DNA of 64,000 bases from Silvimonas terrae (GTDB lineage Bacteria > Pseudomonadota > Gammaproteobacteria > Burkholderiales > Chitinibacteraceae): NCBI RefSeq assembly GCF_014202765.1, contig NZ_JACHHN010000001.1, positions 559,639 through 623,638 on the forward strand, in the 5' to 3' direction. Position 1 is the stretch's first letter. Each line of letters opens with the position of its first letter. This document shows positions 36,579-45,904 of the stretch, piece after piece. Below the pieces are notes generated by a model. It saw only the letters and a program-made list of their open reading frames with translations, searched no databases and was not told where the DNA came from. Made by a program: the position numbers and the translations under genes.

Positions 36579-37178
36579 GTGATTCTTGCCGTGTGGCCGG
36601 GATTGCTGACCACGGCGGCCGGCCTCGCGCAGTAATCTGGCAGGATGAGTTGGCGAATTCTGTTCCACTGCGTCGTCATTGCGGCGAACGACGGAATCCA
36701 GTTCGGCCGCCGCAGGCGGCCTTTGCTGGCAGAGGCCACGCCGTAGCCCGGATGCAGCGAAGCGGGAATCCGGGGTGGCGATATTGGCAAGCATGGTTTG
36801 CTGGCGCTTTCGCTGACTCGTCATTCCGGCGAATGCGGGAATCCAGGTTACCACCAGCGGTGGCCTTTGCCGGCAAGAACCACGCGTAGGGTGGATTCGG
36901 AGCGAAGCGACAATCCACCATTGCAATGGTTGGCCGCGCCTTGTGGCGCGAAAGCATTTTGATACCCGCGGTGGCCGGGGCACGTCCCTTTCTTTGGGGC
37001 CGCCGAGGTGCTGCGCCACCTCGGCGGCCCCCTTGGCGGGAATCCAGCCGCGCTGGCGAAAATCGGACAAAAGTCCATTTCTCCACAGGCGCTTCATGCC
37101 TTTCCCGGTTCGCATGTTTTGCCAGGATGTAAAGCACCTGCCTGATACAAGATGCTTTTACCGCCCATCCTTTTTTCC
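36579..37178. repeat. Intergenic region with several dispersed repeats
   Basis: No gene is visible in 600 bp. Repeats include GTAGCCCGGATGCAGCGAAG (36743 onward, running to CCGGGG at 36775), a hairpin ATTCCGGC...GGGAAT at 36823-36842, a half copy of the GTAGGGTGGATT element at 36886-36932, and a 15-bp perfect hairpin GGGGCCGCCGAGGTG (36996-37010) with its complement at 37017-37031. Confidence 0.75.
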
Positions 37179-37179
37179 T

Positions 37180-37208
37180 TTGATTGTACCGAACGTTCGG
37201 TATATAAA
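37180..37208 (+). promoter_or_regulatory. Promoter with TetR operator between -35 and -10
   Basis: TTGATT (37180-37185) and TATAAA (37203-37208) are 17 bases apart. The spacer is almost exactly the perfect 16-bp palindrome TACCGAACGTTCGGTA (37187-37202), so a bound repressor would block RNA polymerase. It drives the GST and flavin-oxidase genes. Confidence 0.8.
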
Positions 37209-37264
37209 ATGGGCAAGCCTTTCACACAGCTATTTTTTCGAATCACAACTCAGGAATGCCCGTC

Positions 37265-37909
37265 ATGCCATCACGCCCGCAACAACCCATCCGCCTGTAC
37301 CGGCACGCTTTGTCCGGCCATTGTCACCGTGTAGAACTGCTGCTGGAGTTGCTGCATCTGCCGTATGAACTGGTCGATATCAACTTGCAGCAGGGCGAGC
37401 ACAAAACGCCGGCGTTCCTGCAACTGAACCCGTTCGGTCTGTTGCCGGTGATTGATGACAACGGGACCATCGTGGCGGATTCCGCTGCCATCATGGTGTA
37501 TCTGGCCCGTCAATATGGCGGCCAGCATTATTTTCCCGATTCACCCCAAGCCACCGCCGCAGTGCAGCGCTGGCTGGCTGTGGCGGCCGGGCCGTTGGCA
37601 TCTGGTCCGGCTGCGGCGCGGATTGCGGTGCTGTTTAACAAGCCGGTGGATACCGCGCGTGTCCAGCAAACTGCGCATGATCTGTTGCAGGTGCTGGAGC
37701 ACTGGTTGAGCACGCGCGCTTTCCTCGCGGCGGAGCATGAAACGCTGGCTGATCTGGCGTTCTATGCCTACATCGCCCACGCGCCGGAAGGCAATGTGTC
37801 GCTGGTGGCCTACCCGCATGTGCGGCAATGGCTGGCCCGCATTGAACAACTGCCGGATTTTGTGCCCATGCAGCGCAGTGCGGTGGGCCTGGCGGCAGCG
37901 GAGGCATAA
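37265..37909 (+). CDS. Glutathione S-transferase family protein
   Basis: A 214-residue soluble GST. The thioredoxin-like N-terminal domain (about residues 8-82) contains LYRHALSGHCHRVELLLELL, with Ser or Cys at the catalytic position, and the cis-Pro segment FLQLNPFGLLPVIDDNGTIVADSAAIMVYLA. The C-terminal domain is all-helical. The second ATG (37265) is preferred because AGGA lies nine bases before it. It starts a two-gene operon with a flavin oxidase. Detoxification of electrophiles is the likely role. Confidence 0.85.
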   Translation: MPSRPQQPIRLYRHALSGHCHRVELLLELLHLPYELVDINLQQGEHKTPAFLQLNPFGLLPVIDDNGTIVADSAAIMVYLARQYGGQHYFPDSPQATAAVQRWLAVAAGPLASGPAAARIAVLFNKPVDTARVQQTAHDLLQVLEHWLSTRAFLAAEHETLADLAFYAYIAHAPEGNVSLVAYPHVRQWLARIEQLPDFVPMQRSAVGLAAAEA

Positions 37910-37912
37910 ATC

Positions 37913-38875
37913 GTGGCTACTCCTGATGCGGGCTGGACTAAAGCCGAATCACCGTTTCACAGCGCGTCGTTGCAAATCCAGGCGCAACTGGGGATGGGCG
38001 ACAAAATGGCGCTGATCGGCCAGCGCACCATTCGCAGTTTTTTGCCCCAACAGCATCAGGACTTTTACCCGCAATTGCCGTTTTTGATGGTGGGCAGTGT
38101 CGATGCCGCCGGCCAGCCATGGGCGTCTATCCTGGCCGCACCACCGGGCTTTGTTACAGCACGGGACGAGACACACCTGGCGGTGCAGGCCTGGCCTGTT
38201 GCGGGTGATCCGCTGGGGCAGCATCTGGCGGTGGGCGCGCACATTGGCGTGCTGGGTATAGAACTGCCCACGCGGCGGCGCAACCGGCTTAACGGGCAGG
38301 TTGCCGCGTTAACGGGGGAGGGTTGGGTGATTGCCATCGACCAGGCCTTTGGCAATTGCCCCAAATATATCCAGAGCCGGGACAGTGTTTTTCTTGCACC
38401 AGAAGAACACAAGCCCGGTGCGCCGGTCTGGCTGGATAAACTGGACGCCGCTGCCCGGGCGCTGATTGCCAAAGCGGACACACTGTTCATCGCCACCAGT
38501 TGCCTGGTCGCCCCGGCCGCAGAGCGGCCCTGGCAAGGTGTCGATATTTCGCATCGCGGTGGCGCGCCGGGGTTTGTTACGCAGAATGATGCCGGCGGCC
38601 TGACTTTGCCGGATTACATGGGCAATTTTCATTTCCGCACGCTGGGCAACCTGCAGCTGGAACCACGTGCCGGGTTGATCTTTATCGACTTTGCCACCGG
38701 GGATTTGTTGCAAGTCTCCGTCACCACCAGCATGGTGTGGGATGGCCCGCGCCTGGCACAGTTTGCCGGCGCACAACGGCTGGTGGATATGCAAGTGACC
38801 GGTGCACTGCGGCTGCCTGGCGCGTTACCGTTGCGCTTTTCTGCTCCGCAATATTCTCCGGTACTGCCGGTGTGA
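37913..38875 (+). CDS. PNPOx-family flavin oxidoreductase
   Basis: A 320-residue protein of the pyridoxamine 5'-phosphate oxidase-like superfamily with a split-barrel FMN-binding fold. PFLMVGSVDAAGQPWASILA opens the barrel; later comes DGPRLAQFAGAQRLVDMQVT. It is longer than classical PdxH (about 215 residues) because of an N-terminal extension. GTG at 37913 follows the GST stop by three bases, so the two are coupled. Substrate is unknown; the pairing with GST suggests a detoxification pathway. Confidence 0.8.
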   Translation: MATPDAGWTKAESPFHSASLQIQAQLGMGDKMALIGQRTIRSFLPQQHQDFYPQLPFLMVGSVDAAGQPWASILAAPPGFVTARDETHLAVQAWPVAGDPLGQHLAVGAHIGVLGIELPTRRRNRLNGQVAALTGEGWVIAIDQAFGNCPKYIQSRDSVFLAPEEHKPGAPVWLDKLDAAARALIAKADTLFIATSCLVAPAAERPWQGVDISHRGGAPGFVTQNDAGGLTLPDYMGNFHFRTLGNLQLEPRAGLIFIDFATGDLLQVSVTTSMVWDGPRLAQFAGAQRLVDMQVTGALRLPGALPLRFSAPQYSPVLPV

Positions 38876-38950
38876 CACGGTACAATGGCGGGCTGTCTGG
38901 CGTGCGCCGGGCAGCTTGTCCCTATCCGTGTTTCTCACCGCAGGTGCTTT

Positions 38951-39961
38951 ATGTCTACCCAACCCGTCACCATCCGTGACCTGGTCGTTCATCAACTTAT
39001 CAAAGAGGCCAACGGGCCGGCCAGTGTTGCCCTGCGCGACGCGGTATTGCCAGTGACGCCGGCAGGGCAGCGGTTGGTCGATCATCTGTGTCAGCAATAT
39101 GTGGCGCGGCTGGGCAAGGGTTTTGGCAAGTTTGAAGAAGATGAAACCCAGTTTGCCGTGCCGGGTCTGGTGCGCGCGCATGTGATTGATCAGTCGATTG
39201 ATTTCATCACGCTCACGCGCGGCATGATGTCCCAGTTGCAACTGCGTGCAGAACAAGAAGCCCTGGCGACCGGTGGTTTTGTGCTGTTTGCCCGTGGCAG
39301 GGACGAAGAAGCGGACTTCTTGCTGGTGGCACTGGTATCTGAAGTCATGGGCACCGCCATTACCGATGGCATGCACATTACCGATTCGCTGCATCTGGAT
39401 ATGAACACCCTGCGCGTGGCTGGCCGGGTTGATCTCTCCGCGTGGCAAAAAGGGCAGGATCGCTATCTGAGCTTTTTGAAAGGGCGCGGCGATGTCGCCG
39501 CGTACTTCAAGCTGTTTCTGGGTTGCAACGATGTCGTGACGGCGCTCAAGGAAACCCAGAAGCTGGTGCAGGGTCTGGAAAACTTTGTGGCGACCACCCA
39601 GTTGGGTCATGCCGCACGCGATGAATTGTTTGAACGTGCTCACGGTTATCTGGATGAACTGGGCAACGATGCCCGGTCAGTCAGCATTGCCGATGTGGCC
39701 GAGAAAATCTGGCCGGATGAGCCGGAAAAAATGCGCGAAACGCTGGCGGACGAAAGCCTGCAACTGAACGATGGCTTTGTGCCGGACCGCCGCGCCATCA
39801 AGCCACTCAAGCGCTTCAAGACCACGGCACCGGGCTGGAAGCTGGAGTTTGATCGCGGCGCCATCCGCTCGGGCGATGTGATTTACAACAAGAGCAACGA
39901 CACCATCGTGCTTTACAACGTGCCGGAACAACTACGCAAAGACCTGGTGGGCGACGAGTAA
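38951..39961 (+). CDS. yejK: Nucleoid-associated protein YejK/NdpA
   Basis: A 336-residue nucleoid-associated protein of the NdpA family, known to bind topoisomerases and DNA. The N-terminal VVHQLIKEANGPASVALRD, the central DSLHLDMNTLRVAGRVDLS and RYLSFLKGRGDVAAYFKLFLG, and the C-terminal WKLEFDRGAIRSGDVIYNK all agree with the family. ATG at 38951 gives the standard length; the longer frame to 38885 has no ribosome site. It is closed by a terminator shared with convergent dps. Confidence 0.9.
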   Translation: MSTQPVTIRDLVVHQLIKEANGPASVALRDAVLPVTPAGQRLVDHLCQQYVARLGKGFGKFEEDETQFAVPGLVRAHVIDQSIDFITLTRGMMSQLQLRAEQEALATGGFVLFARGRDEEADFLLVALVSEVMGTAITDGMHITDSLHLDMNTLRVAGRVDLSAWQKGQDRYLSFLKGRGDVAAYFKLFLGCNDVVTALKETQKLVQGLENFVATTQLGHAARDELFERAHGYLDELGNDARSVSIADVAEKIWPDEPEKMRETLADESLQLNDGFVPDRRAIKPLKRFKTTAPGWKLEFDRGAIRSGDVIYNKSNDTIVLYNVPEQLRKDLVGDE

Positions 39962-39982
39962 ACGATCGAGATCGCCAGAAAC

Positions 39983-40010
39983 AAAAAGCCCCGCATTGCG
40001 GGGCTTTTTT
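39983..40010. terminator. Bidirectional terminator between yejK and dps
   Basis: The stem AAAAAGCCCCGC/GCGGGGCTTTTT with loop ATT has an A run on one side and T run on the other, so it can stop both convergent transcripts. Confidence 0.9.
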
Positions 40011-40028
40011 TGTGTGTGTTACTTGGGC

Positions 40029-40496
40029 TTACTGCAACAGCGCGCGCAGCATCCACGCGGTTTTCTCGTGCGTTTGCAGGCGTTGGGTCAACAGATCATC
40101 GGTGGCCTGGTCGTTTACATTACCCACGGTATCAAGCAATTCACGCGCGGTGCGCACCACGGTTTCCTGGCCTTTGAGCAGAATGCGGATCATCTCGGTG
40201 GCTTCCGGCACGTTTTCCACGACTTCAACCCGCGCCAGTTTGGCAAATGCGCTGTAAGTACCCGGCGCCACAAAACCCAGCGCACGAATGCGTTCGGCAA
40301 TCAGGTCTACCGCCAGTGCCAGTTCGGTGTACTGCCCTTCAAACATCAGGTGCAGCGTGTTGAACATGGGGCCGGTGACGTTCCAGTGAAAATTGTGCGT
40401 CTGCAGATAGAGCGTGTAGGTGTCGGCCAGCAGGCGGGACAAACCGTCGGCAATTTCCTTGCGGTCTTTTTCAGGGATACCCAGATGAAGTTCCAT
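40029..40496 (-). CDS. dps: DNA starvation/stationary-phase protection protein Dps
   Basis: A 155-residue ferritin-like miniferritin. Its helix A-B region has [21 protein letters not shown], which includes the ferroxidase His, and the following [23 protein letters not shown] provides the Asp/Glu ligands. Twelve subunits form a shell that oxidises iron with peroxide and binds DNA. AGGAA precedes the ATG by seven bases. It is convergent with yejK. Confidence 0.93.
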   Translation of the reverse strand: MELHLGIPEKDRKEIADGLSRLLADTYTLYLQTHNFHWNVTGPMFNTLHLMFEGQYTELALAVDLIAERIRALGFVAPGTYSAFAKLARVEVVENVPEATEMIRILLKGQETVVRTARELLDTVGNVNDQATDDLLTQRLQTHEKTAWMLRALLQ

Positions 40497-40751
40497 GACG
40501 CTTTCCTTTGAGGTGGCTTGTTTGAGGTGGATTGAAAACGGTAAGTTCTATGTGTCCATTATTGGCACGCAGAAGTTGCGTGGGAAATCAAAAATACCAT
40601 CACCCATCATAGCTGCATGCTATGGGGCTTTCCGGCTGGTTTGATCAAACTTATGTGCGATCGCAAAACGGGCCAAACGGGCTATCTCTGGCGGCTGGAC
40701 CCGTCTGGTCCCGTTTGGGCAAACAATGAGCCAGCACGGTCGTTTTACGCG

Positions 40752-41375
40752 TCAGTGCAAATCAAGAATCCCGCGCTTGAGTGCAATGGTCACCGCGTGG
40801 GTACGGTCGGTGGCAGAGAGCTTGGAGAGAATATTGGTCATGTGCGACTTGACCGTCTCTTCAGAGATAAACAGTTCGGTGCCGATACGCTTGTTGGATT
40901 TACCCAGCGCTGCCAGCCGCAGCACGTCTACTTCGCGGGTGCTCAGGGCTTCGTCAGCCATATGGTGTGCCAGATCATTGGCAATTTCTGGCGGAATGCG
41001 TTTCTGGCCGGCATGCACCATACGAATGGTGTCGATGAGTTCTTTGCGCAGCATGCTTTTCAACAAATAACCCGCCGCACCGGCCTTGATGGCACGCAGG
41101 GCCTGTACGTCGCCCTCATAGGTCGTCAGCACCACAATCCGGGCGTCCGGATATTCCTTGCGGATCTGCGTCATGGCGCTGATCCCGTTCATTTCCGGCA
41201 TGCGCACATCCATGAGCGTGACGTCCGGACGATGCTGGCGAAACATTTCTACCGCCTGCAGGCCGTTACCGGCTTCGGCCACTACTTTCATGTCCGCTTC
41301 AAATTCCAGCGCGCCGCTGATACCCGCACGCAACAGCGGGTGGTCGTCGACCGTCATGATGGTAATGGCGTTCAT
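40752..41375 (-). CDS. NarL/LuxR-type response regulator
   Basis: A 207-residue regulator. The receiver domain is complete: Asp10/Asp11 for Mg, Asp56 as phosphoacceptor (LMDVRMP), Thr84 and Lys106. The LuxR helix-turn-helix (about 145-200) reads LSTREVDVLRLAALGKSNKR and SEETVKSHMTNIL. ATG at 41375 with AGGA six bases upstream is chosen; the track frame extends 79 codons further without support. The propeller kinase at 42765 is a HisKA_3 type, which signals to this class, so the two are probable partners. Confidence 0.9.
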   Translation of the reverse strand: MNAITIMTVDDHPLLRAGISGALEFEADMKVVAEAGNGLQAVEMFRQHRPDVTLMDVRMPEMNGISAMTQIRKEYPDARIVVLTTYEGDVQALRAIKAGAAGYLLKSMLRKELIDTIRMVHAGQKRIPPEIANDLAHHMADEALSTREVDVLRLAALGKSNKRIGTELFISEETVKSHMTNILSKLSATDRTHAVTIALKRGILDLH

Positions 41376-41815
41376 GGTTCGTCCTGAATGTGGCCGGGTA
41401 AAGAGTTCTGACGGGCGTACCAGCGCCCGGCCTGTAGTGTTGCACGTGACGCAGGACATTGGCATACCCCTTTCAGGGGAATGTGACTGTCTCTGATACA
41501 TGGCGGTACATCGCCAACACCTCAAAACCGTGACGCCGGTGCTGCCAGGGCACTCCGGGCATAGTCTGCTGACGTCGGGGCAAACTCGCGCGCAAGCCTT
41601 GCCCGTGTTCACTCCGGGAAAACCGGGCAGCGGCCACTAGCACGATCGTGGGGTTTCAAGTGCCTTCGCTTCGGGGATTTGCGGCTTGATACAAGTCTGT
41701 ATCTTTCGGTTCGTGGCAAGCAAACAGCGCAGCAGAGACAGGATCAACAGAATCCCTCGATTGCATGCCCTCTGGATGGAGCCCGTGCAATGTATTCAAA
41801 TCAGTGGAGTGTGTC
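41376..41815. promoter_or_regulatory. Divergent control region of the two-component locus
   Basis: 440 bp separate two divergent regulator genes and hold no recognisable gene. A ten-base palindrome CACGATCGTG lies at 41641-41650. No promoter could be assigned with confidence. Confidence 0.35.
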
Positions 41816-42526
41816 ATGAGAGCCGATATGTCAATTGAAGTAGAAGTCGCACACTGCGACCCGGTCATCGCCTGGGGACTGATGTCCATTCTTGCCGGCA
41901 ACCCCGGCATCCTGGCCCGGTTGCGTGCAGGCGGGTCGCTGGACATGATGAAAGCCGATGTGCTGATCGCCGACTATGACTTCGCAATGGAATTTGTTCG
42001 CCGCCATAAAGGCAGCGCCCATTATCCCAGCCGCGCGCCCCGTGTCATGGTCATGACCGCACGTGATCTGGAGTGGGATGTCCACCAGGCCATGAGCCAG
42101 GGCGCGCACGGTTATATGACGTGCAGTTGCGACGCGCAGGAGCTGGTTTACGCGGTGGAAAAACTGGTGGAAGGCAGCCCGTATGTCTGCAAATCCATTG
42201 CCCAGAAACTGGTGAACAGCCTGGGTCATGAGTCACTCACCCAGCGCGAAATGGATGTCTTGCAGAACGTGGCGCTGGGGATGGGCAATCAGGCCATTGC
42301 CGAGACGCTGGGCATTTCTGCCGGCACCATCAAAACCCACGTCAGCGCCATTCTGTCCAAGCTGCGGGCCGCGACCCGGACTGAAGCCGTCGCCATTGCG
42401 CGTGCCCGTGGCCTGATCGGGGTGCCGGGGTTGCGTCATGCCGTACCCGTGCTCAGTGCCGGGATCAACGTGCCGGTGAACCTGGCCCGGCCGCCGCAGC
42501 ACGCCGGGCTGGCCAGCGCAATCTGA
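41816..42526 (+). CDS. LuxR-type regulator with atypical receiver
   Basis: A 236-residue protein. The first 115 residues follow a receiver fold with one acidic-pair residue (Asp15) and a likely phosphoacceptor Asp53 (VLIADYD), plus Thr81. The nearly invariant lysine is replaced: the segment reads HGYMTCS where GYLLKS is usual. The LuxR DNA-binding domain (about 138-195) is intact: LTQREMDVLQNVALGMGNQA and SAGTIKTHVSAILSKLR. GGAG lies six bases before the ATG. It may work without phosphorylation or as a pseudo-receiver. It is in the same direction as the sensor kinase 239 bp downstream. Confidence 0.85.
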   Translation: MRADMSIEVEVAHCDPVIAWGLMSILAGNPGILARLRAGGSLDMMKADVLIADYDFAMEFVRRHKGSAHYPSRAPRVMVMTARDLEWDVHQAMSQGAHGYMTCSCDAQELVYAVEKLVEGSPYVCKSIAQKLVNSLGHESLTQREMDVLQNVALGMGNQAIAETLGISAGTIKTHVSAILSKLRAATRTEAVAIARARGLIGVPGLRHAVPVLSAGINVPVNLARPPQHAGLASAI

Positions 42527-42764
42527 TGGATTGGGCGCATGAAATAAAATGAAGCCACGCCAGACCGGGTCACCGGCTGGCGTTGTTGTTTTCTGCCAAC
42601 GGCCAGCATGGCGGGTTTTTCGTCCAGGCGCGTATTGGGGCAGGATGCAGTCGCATCTGTAACCAGATTCCCCCTTTCTCGCTATATTCCGCCAGTTGCC
42701 AAACCAGCACACTGCTGTGCGCGCTAACGTGTCATGGGCGTGCTAATCAGGATTTCCGCTCACC

Positions 42765-45700
42765 ATGAATGGCCGATTCACATTACAAAAACACAAGCTG
42801 TGCAGTGTGCCTGATACGGTGATCCAGCAACCCGTTTTGTTGATGCTGTGGCGCTGGTGCGTCGCGCTGTGTTGCGCCTCGGTATTGGCCGGCCCGGTAG
42901 CCGCCGCAACGCTTTTGCCGCAACAGGAAAACAACTATCTGACCACCACGGTGTACCAGCACACCGGCTGGAAACACGTCGATGGCGCGCCGGGGTTTAT
43001 CAATGCCATTGCCCAGACTGCGGATGGCTGGTTGTGGCTGGGTTCGGCCAATGGCTTGTTCCGCTTTGATGGCGTCAAGTTTGAGCAGATCACCGCGCTG
43101 GGGGGCAATCCGCTCAAATCCAACGTGATTTCCAGTCTGTATGCCGAGGGCAACACGCTGTGGATCGGCTACCAATATGGCCAGGCCAGTGTGTTTGACG
43201 GCAAGAGCGTGCGGCATTTTTCGGAGATGGATGGCTTGCCACCCGGCACCATCTTCGGCTTTGCGCGCGGGCCGGACGGCAAAATGTATATCGGTGGCAA
43301 TGCGGGCGTAGGGCGGCTGGATGGTCAGCGCCTGGTACATATCTGGCCCAATGGCGGCTACGGTGGCTCGCAAGCGACCAAAATGTTCTTCGACCAGCAT
43401 GGCTCGCTGTGGGTGAACGCTTATGGCGATATCCAGGTGAACACGCCCGGGGGCACCCGTTTTGAGACGGTTTACCGCTCGCCTGATGCCAGCATGTCCA
43501 TCAGCCCGGACGGGCAGATCTGGATTGCCGGTAAATCACTGGGGCTGCTGCATTACGACCGGGCGCGCAAAACGTTCGATCCGGTCCTGCCCGCCGGCAG
43601 CAACAGCGGTCCGCTCTCGGTCGATTTTCAGCACAACGGCCAGATGCTGCTCAGCCGTATCGGCGCGATGGAGCTGGTCGAAAACCCGCAGTCCATGCGC
43701 TCGCTGGCCCGCATCACCGTGCAAAACGGTCTGAGCGGCGAGCATGTACTCAGTAATTTGCTGGAAGACCGGGAAGGCAATATCTGGGTGGGCACCACCG
43801 GCGGGCTGGATCGGCTGTATCTGGGCACCCTGACCCAGGTGGTCCTGCCGCCTGGCACCACGCAAACCGGTCTGACGGCGGGCGAAGACGGCAAGGTGTG
43901 GGTGACCAGCGATCACGATATCTCGCTGATGGAACTCGACCCGCAAGGGCATTTCAGTTATTCCGGTCTGTCCAGTATTACTGCCAGTGTGCGTGCGCCG
44001 GATGGCGTGGTGTGGTTTGGTTCTGAAACCGGCGTCTGGCGCAAGCGCGGCGATGAAATGCAGTTCTGGGCCTTGCCCAAAGACCTGACCGGCAAACCCA
44101 TCATGGCCATGGCCCCGGCTGCCAACGGCAACGGCGTCTGGGTGTCGATCACGCGGCTGGGGTTGTTCTTGTTACAGGATGGGGAGTGGCGCAGGCGGGC
44201 TGGGCGGCTGGATATCCCGGATGTTTCGCCCTCATCCATGTTGCTGGATTCAAAAAAACGGCTGTGGCTAGGTTTTAGTGAAAGCCGCATCACCCTGGTC
44301 GACGGCGATCACGTGGTCAATTATGAATCGCGGGACGGGCTGGGTCTGGGCAATATCCTCAGCCTGTACGAGCGCAACGGCGTGCTGTGGGTCGGCGGCG
44401 AGACCGGCGTGGCGCGTCTGGTGGGACACAGCTTTGTGCCACTGCGTGACGCTGATGGCCGAAACTTTGCCGGGGTGTCCGGCATTGTGCAGCGGGCCAC
44501 GGGGGAACTCTGGTTGTATGGCGTGGATGGCCTGCACCGCATCGATGCCAGCGTTATCGCTAAAGTGCTCAATGCCGGCCTGACCGAAGTTCCGGCGGAG
44601 CGTTTTGATTACCGCAATGGTCTGGTGGGGGTCCCGGCGCAACTGCGGCCGGTGTCCTCGTTGATTGAGGCCTCCGATGGCCGGATCTGGTATGCCACGG
44701 ATGACAGTGTCGGCTGGCTGGACCCCGCGCATATTCGCCGCAATAGCGCCGTACCGCCGGTATATATCACGCGGCTCAAGGCCGACGATCTGACTTATCA
44801 CGCCGATGACAGTGTGTCGCTGCCCAAGAACACCCGCAATGTGCAGATCAGTTTTACCGCGCTGGGTCTGACCTTGCCGCAGCGCATGCACTTCAAATAT
44901 CAGCTCACCGGGGTGGATAGCCTTTGGCAAGACGCGGGCAACCGTCGGGAAGCGTTTTATACCAATCTGGCCCCTGGCAATTACCGCTTCACCGTGATGG
45001 CGGCCAACGAAGATGATGTCTGGAACGCCCAGGGCGCCAGCGTCGATTTTTATATTCCGCCCACGTTTATCCAGAGCCGCTGGTTTATTGCCTTGATGGT
45101 GATTGTCTTTCTGGCGCTGGGCGGTTTGCTGTATCTGTGGCGGGTGCGTTCCCTGACCACGCGCATGCGTGAGCGCATCCATGAACGGGTGCAAGAACGA
45201 GAACGCATTGCGCGGGCGCTACATGACACGCTGCTGCAAGGCGTGCAGGGGCTGATCCTTAGCGTGAACACCGCCACCCGTTATATGCGTACGGATTTTG
45301 AGCGCGGCGAGGCCATGATCGAAGACTCGCTCAATCACGCCGAATTGTTGCTCAGCCAGGGCCGCGACCAGGTGCGTGACCTGCGCAGCGGCAGCGAACT
45401 CAAACACGAGTTACCGCACGCGCTGACTGAACTGGCAACGCACCTGACCCGGCAGTACGGGATAGACATTTTTGTCACCAGCAGCGCGCAAAGCCAGCCC
45501 TTGCGCCAGGGCGCTGCGGCCGAGCTTTTTGCCATTGTGCGGGAGGCGCTCATCAACGCGGCCCGCCATGCTGGCGCACAATTTATCGAGGTTCAGGTCA
45601 ACTACAGCCGGCGCTTTCTGATTTGCGAAGTGCGGGATGGCGGGCGCGGGATTTCAGAGCTTGAATTGCTGCACAACCAGCGAGAAGGCCATTGGGGTAT

Positions 45701-45890
45701 TCCCGGCATGCGCGAGCGCGCACAAAAACTGGGTGGCGTGCTCTTCATTGAAACCCGGCCGGGTGAGGGCACTCTGGTGACCGTGGCCATCCCCGCCGGC
45801 AAGGTTTATCTGGCACCGGGCTGGGTGCTGCGCGGGTGGCGAGCGATATTCCGGCGTCCCCGGCGCTGGTCGGCAACGCCATCAGACTAA
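42765..45890 (+). CDS. Propeller-type sensor histidine kinase (Reg_prop, Y_Y_Y, HisKA_3)
   Basis: A 1041-residue membrane sensor. After an N-terminal signal/anchor (about residues 27-47), some fourteen short blades of the two-component regulator propeller type (such as DGWLWLGSANGLFRFDG and EGNIWVGTTGGLDRL) fill residues 70-670. A Y_Y_Y domain follows (about 685-755), then one membrane span (about 770-790). The kinase core is HisKA_3: RIARALHDTLLQGVQGL with His820, followed by an HATPase with REALINAARHAG and GGRGISELELL. There is no receiver domain, unlike Bacteroides hybrids. It likely senses an extracellular polymer or oligomer and signals to a NarL-type regulator next door. Confidence 0.88.
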   Translation: MNGRFTLQKHKLCSVPDTVIQQPVLLMLWRWCVALCCASVLAGPVAAATLLPQQENNYLTTTVYQHTGWKHVDGAPGFINAIAQTADGWLWLGSANGLFRFDGVKFEQITALGGNPLKSNVISSLYAEGNTLWIGYQYGQASVFDGKSVRHFSEMDGLPPGTIFGFARGPDGKMYIGGNAGVGRLDGQRLVHIWPNGGYGGSQATKMFFDQHGSLWVNAYGDIQVNTPGGTRFETVYRSPDASMSISPDGQIWIAGKSLGLLHYDRARKTFDPVLPAGSNSGPLSVDFQHNGQMLLSRIGAMELVENPQSMRSLARITVQNGLSGEHVLSNLLEDREGNIWVGTTGGLDRLYLGTLTQVVLPPGTTQTGLTAGEDGKVWVTSDHDISLMELDPQGHFSYSGLSSITASVRAPDGVVWFGSETGVWRKRGDEMQFWALPKDLTGKPIMAMAPAANGNGVWVSITRLGLFLLQDGEWRRRAGRLDIPDVSPSSMLLDSKKRLWLGFSESRITLVDGDHVVNYESRDGLGLGNILSLYERNGVLWVGGETGVARLVGHSFVPLRDADGRNFAGVSGIVQRATGELWLYGVDGLHRIDASVIAKVLNAGLTEVPAERFDYRNGLVGVPAQLRPVSSLIEASDGRIWYATDDSVGWLDPAHIRRNSAVPPVYITRLKADDLTYHADDSVSLPKNTRNVQISFTALGLTLPQRMHFKYQLTGVDSLWQDAGNRREAFYTNLAPGNYRFTVMAANEDDVWNAQGASVDFYIPPTFIQSRWFIALMVIVFLALGGLLYLWRVRSLTTRMRERIHERVQERERIARALHDTLLQGVQGLILSVNTATRYMRTDFERGEAMIEDSLNHAELLLSQGRDQVRDLRSGSELKHELPHALTELATHLTRQYGIDIFVTSSAQSQPLRQGAAAELFAIVREALINAARHAGAQFIEVQVNYSRRFLICEVRDGGRGISELELLHNQREGHWGIPGMRERAQKLGGVLFIETRPGEGTLVTVAIPAGKVYLAPGWVLRGWRAIFRRPRRWSATPSD

Positions 45891-45904
45891 ACACCGGGGG
45901 CTGG

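Noticed and set aside
36564..37137. Several 70-180 codon frames in the gap after tetR
   Set aside because: They run through dispersed palindromic repeats, and their proteins are repeats of the same low-complexity translations.
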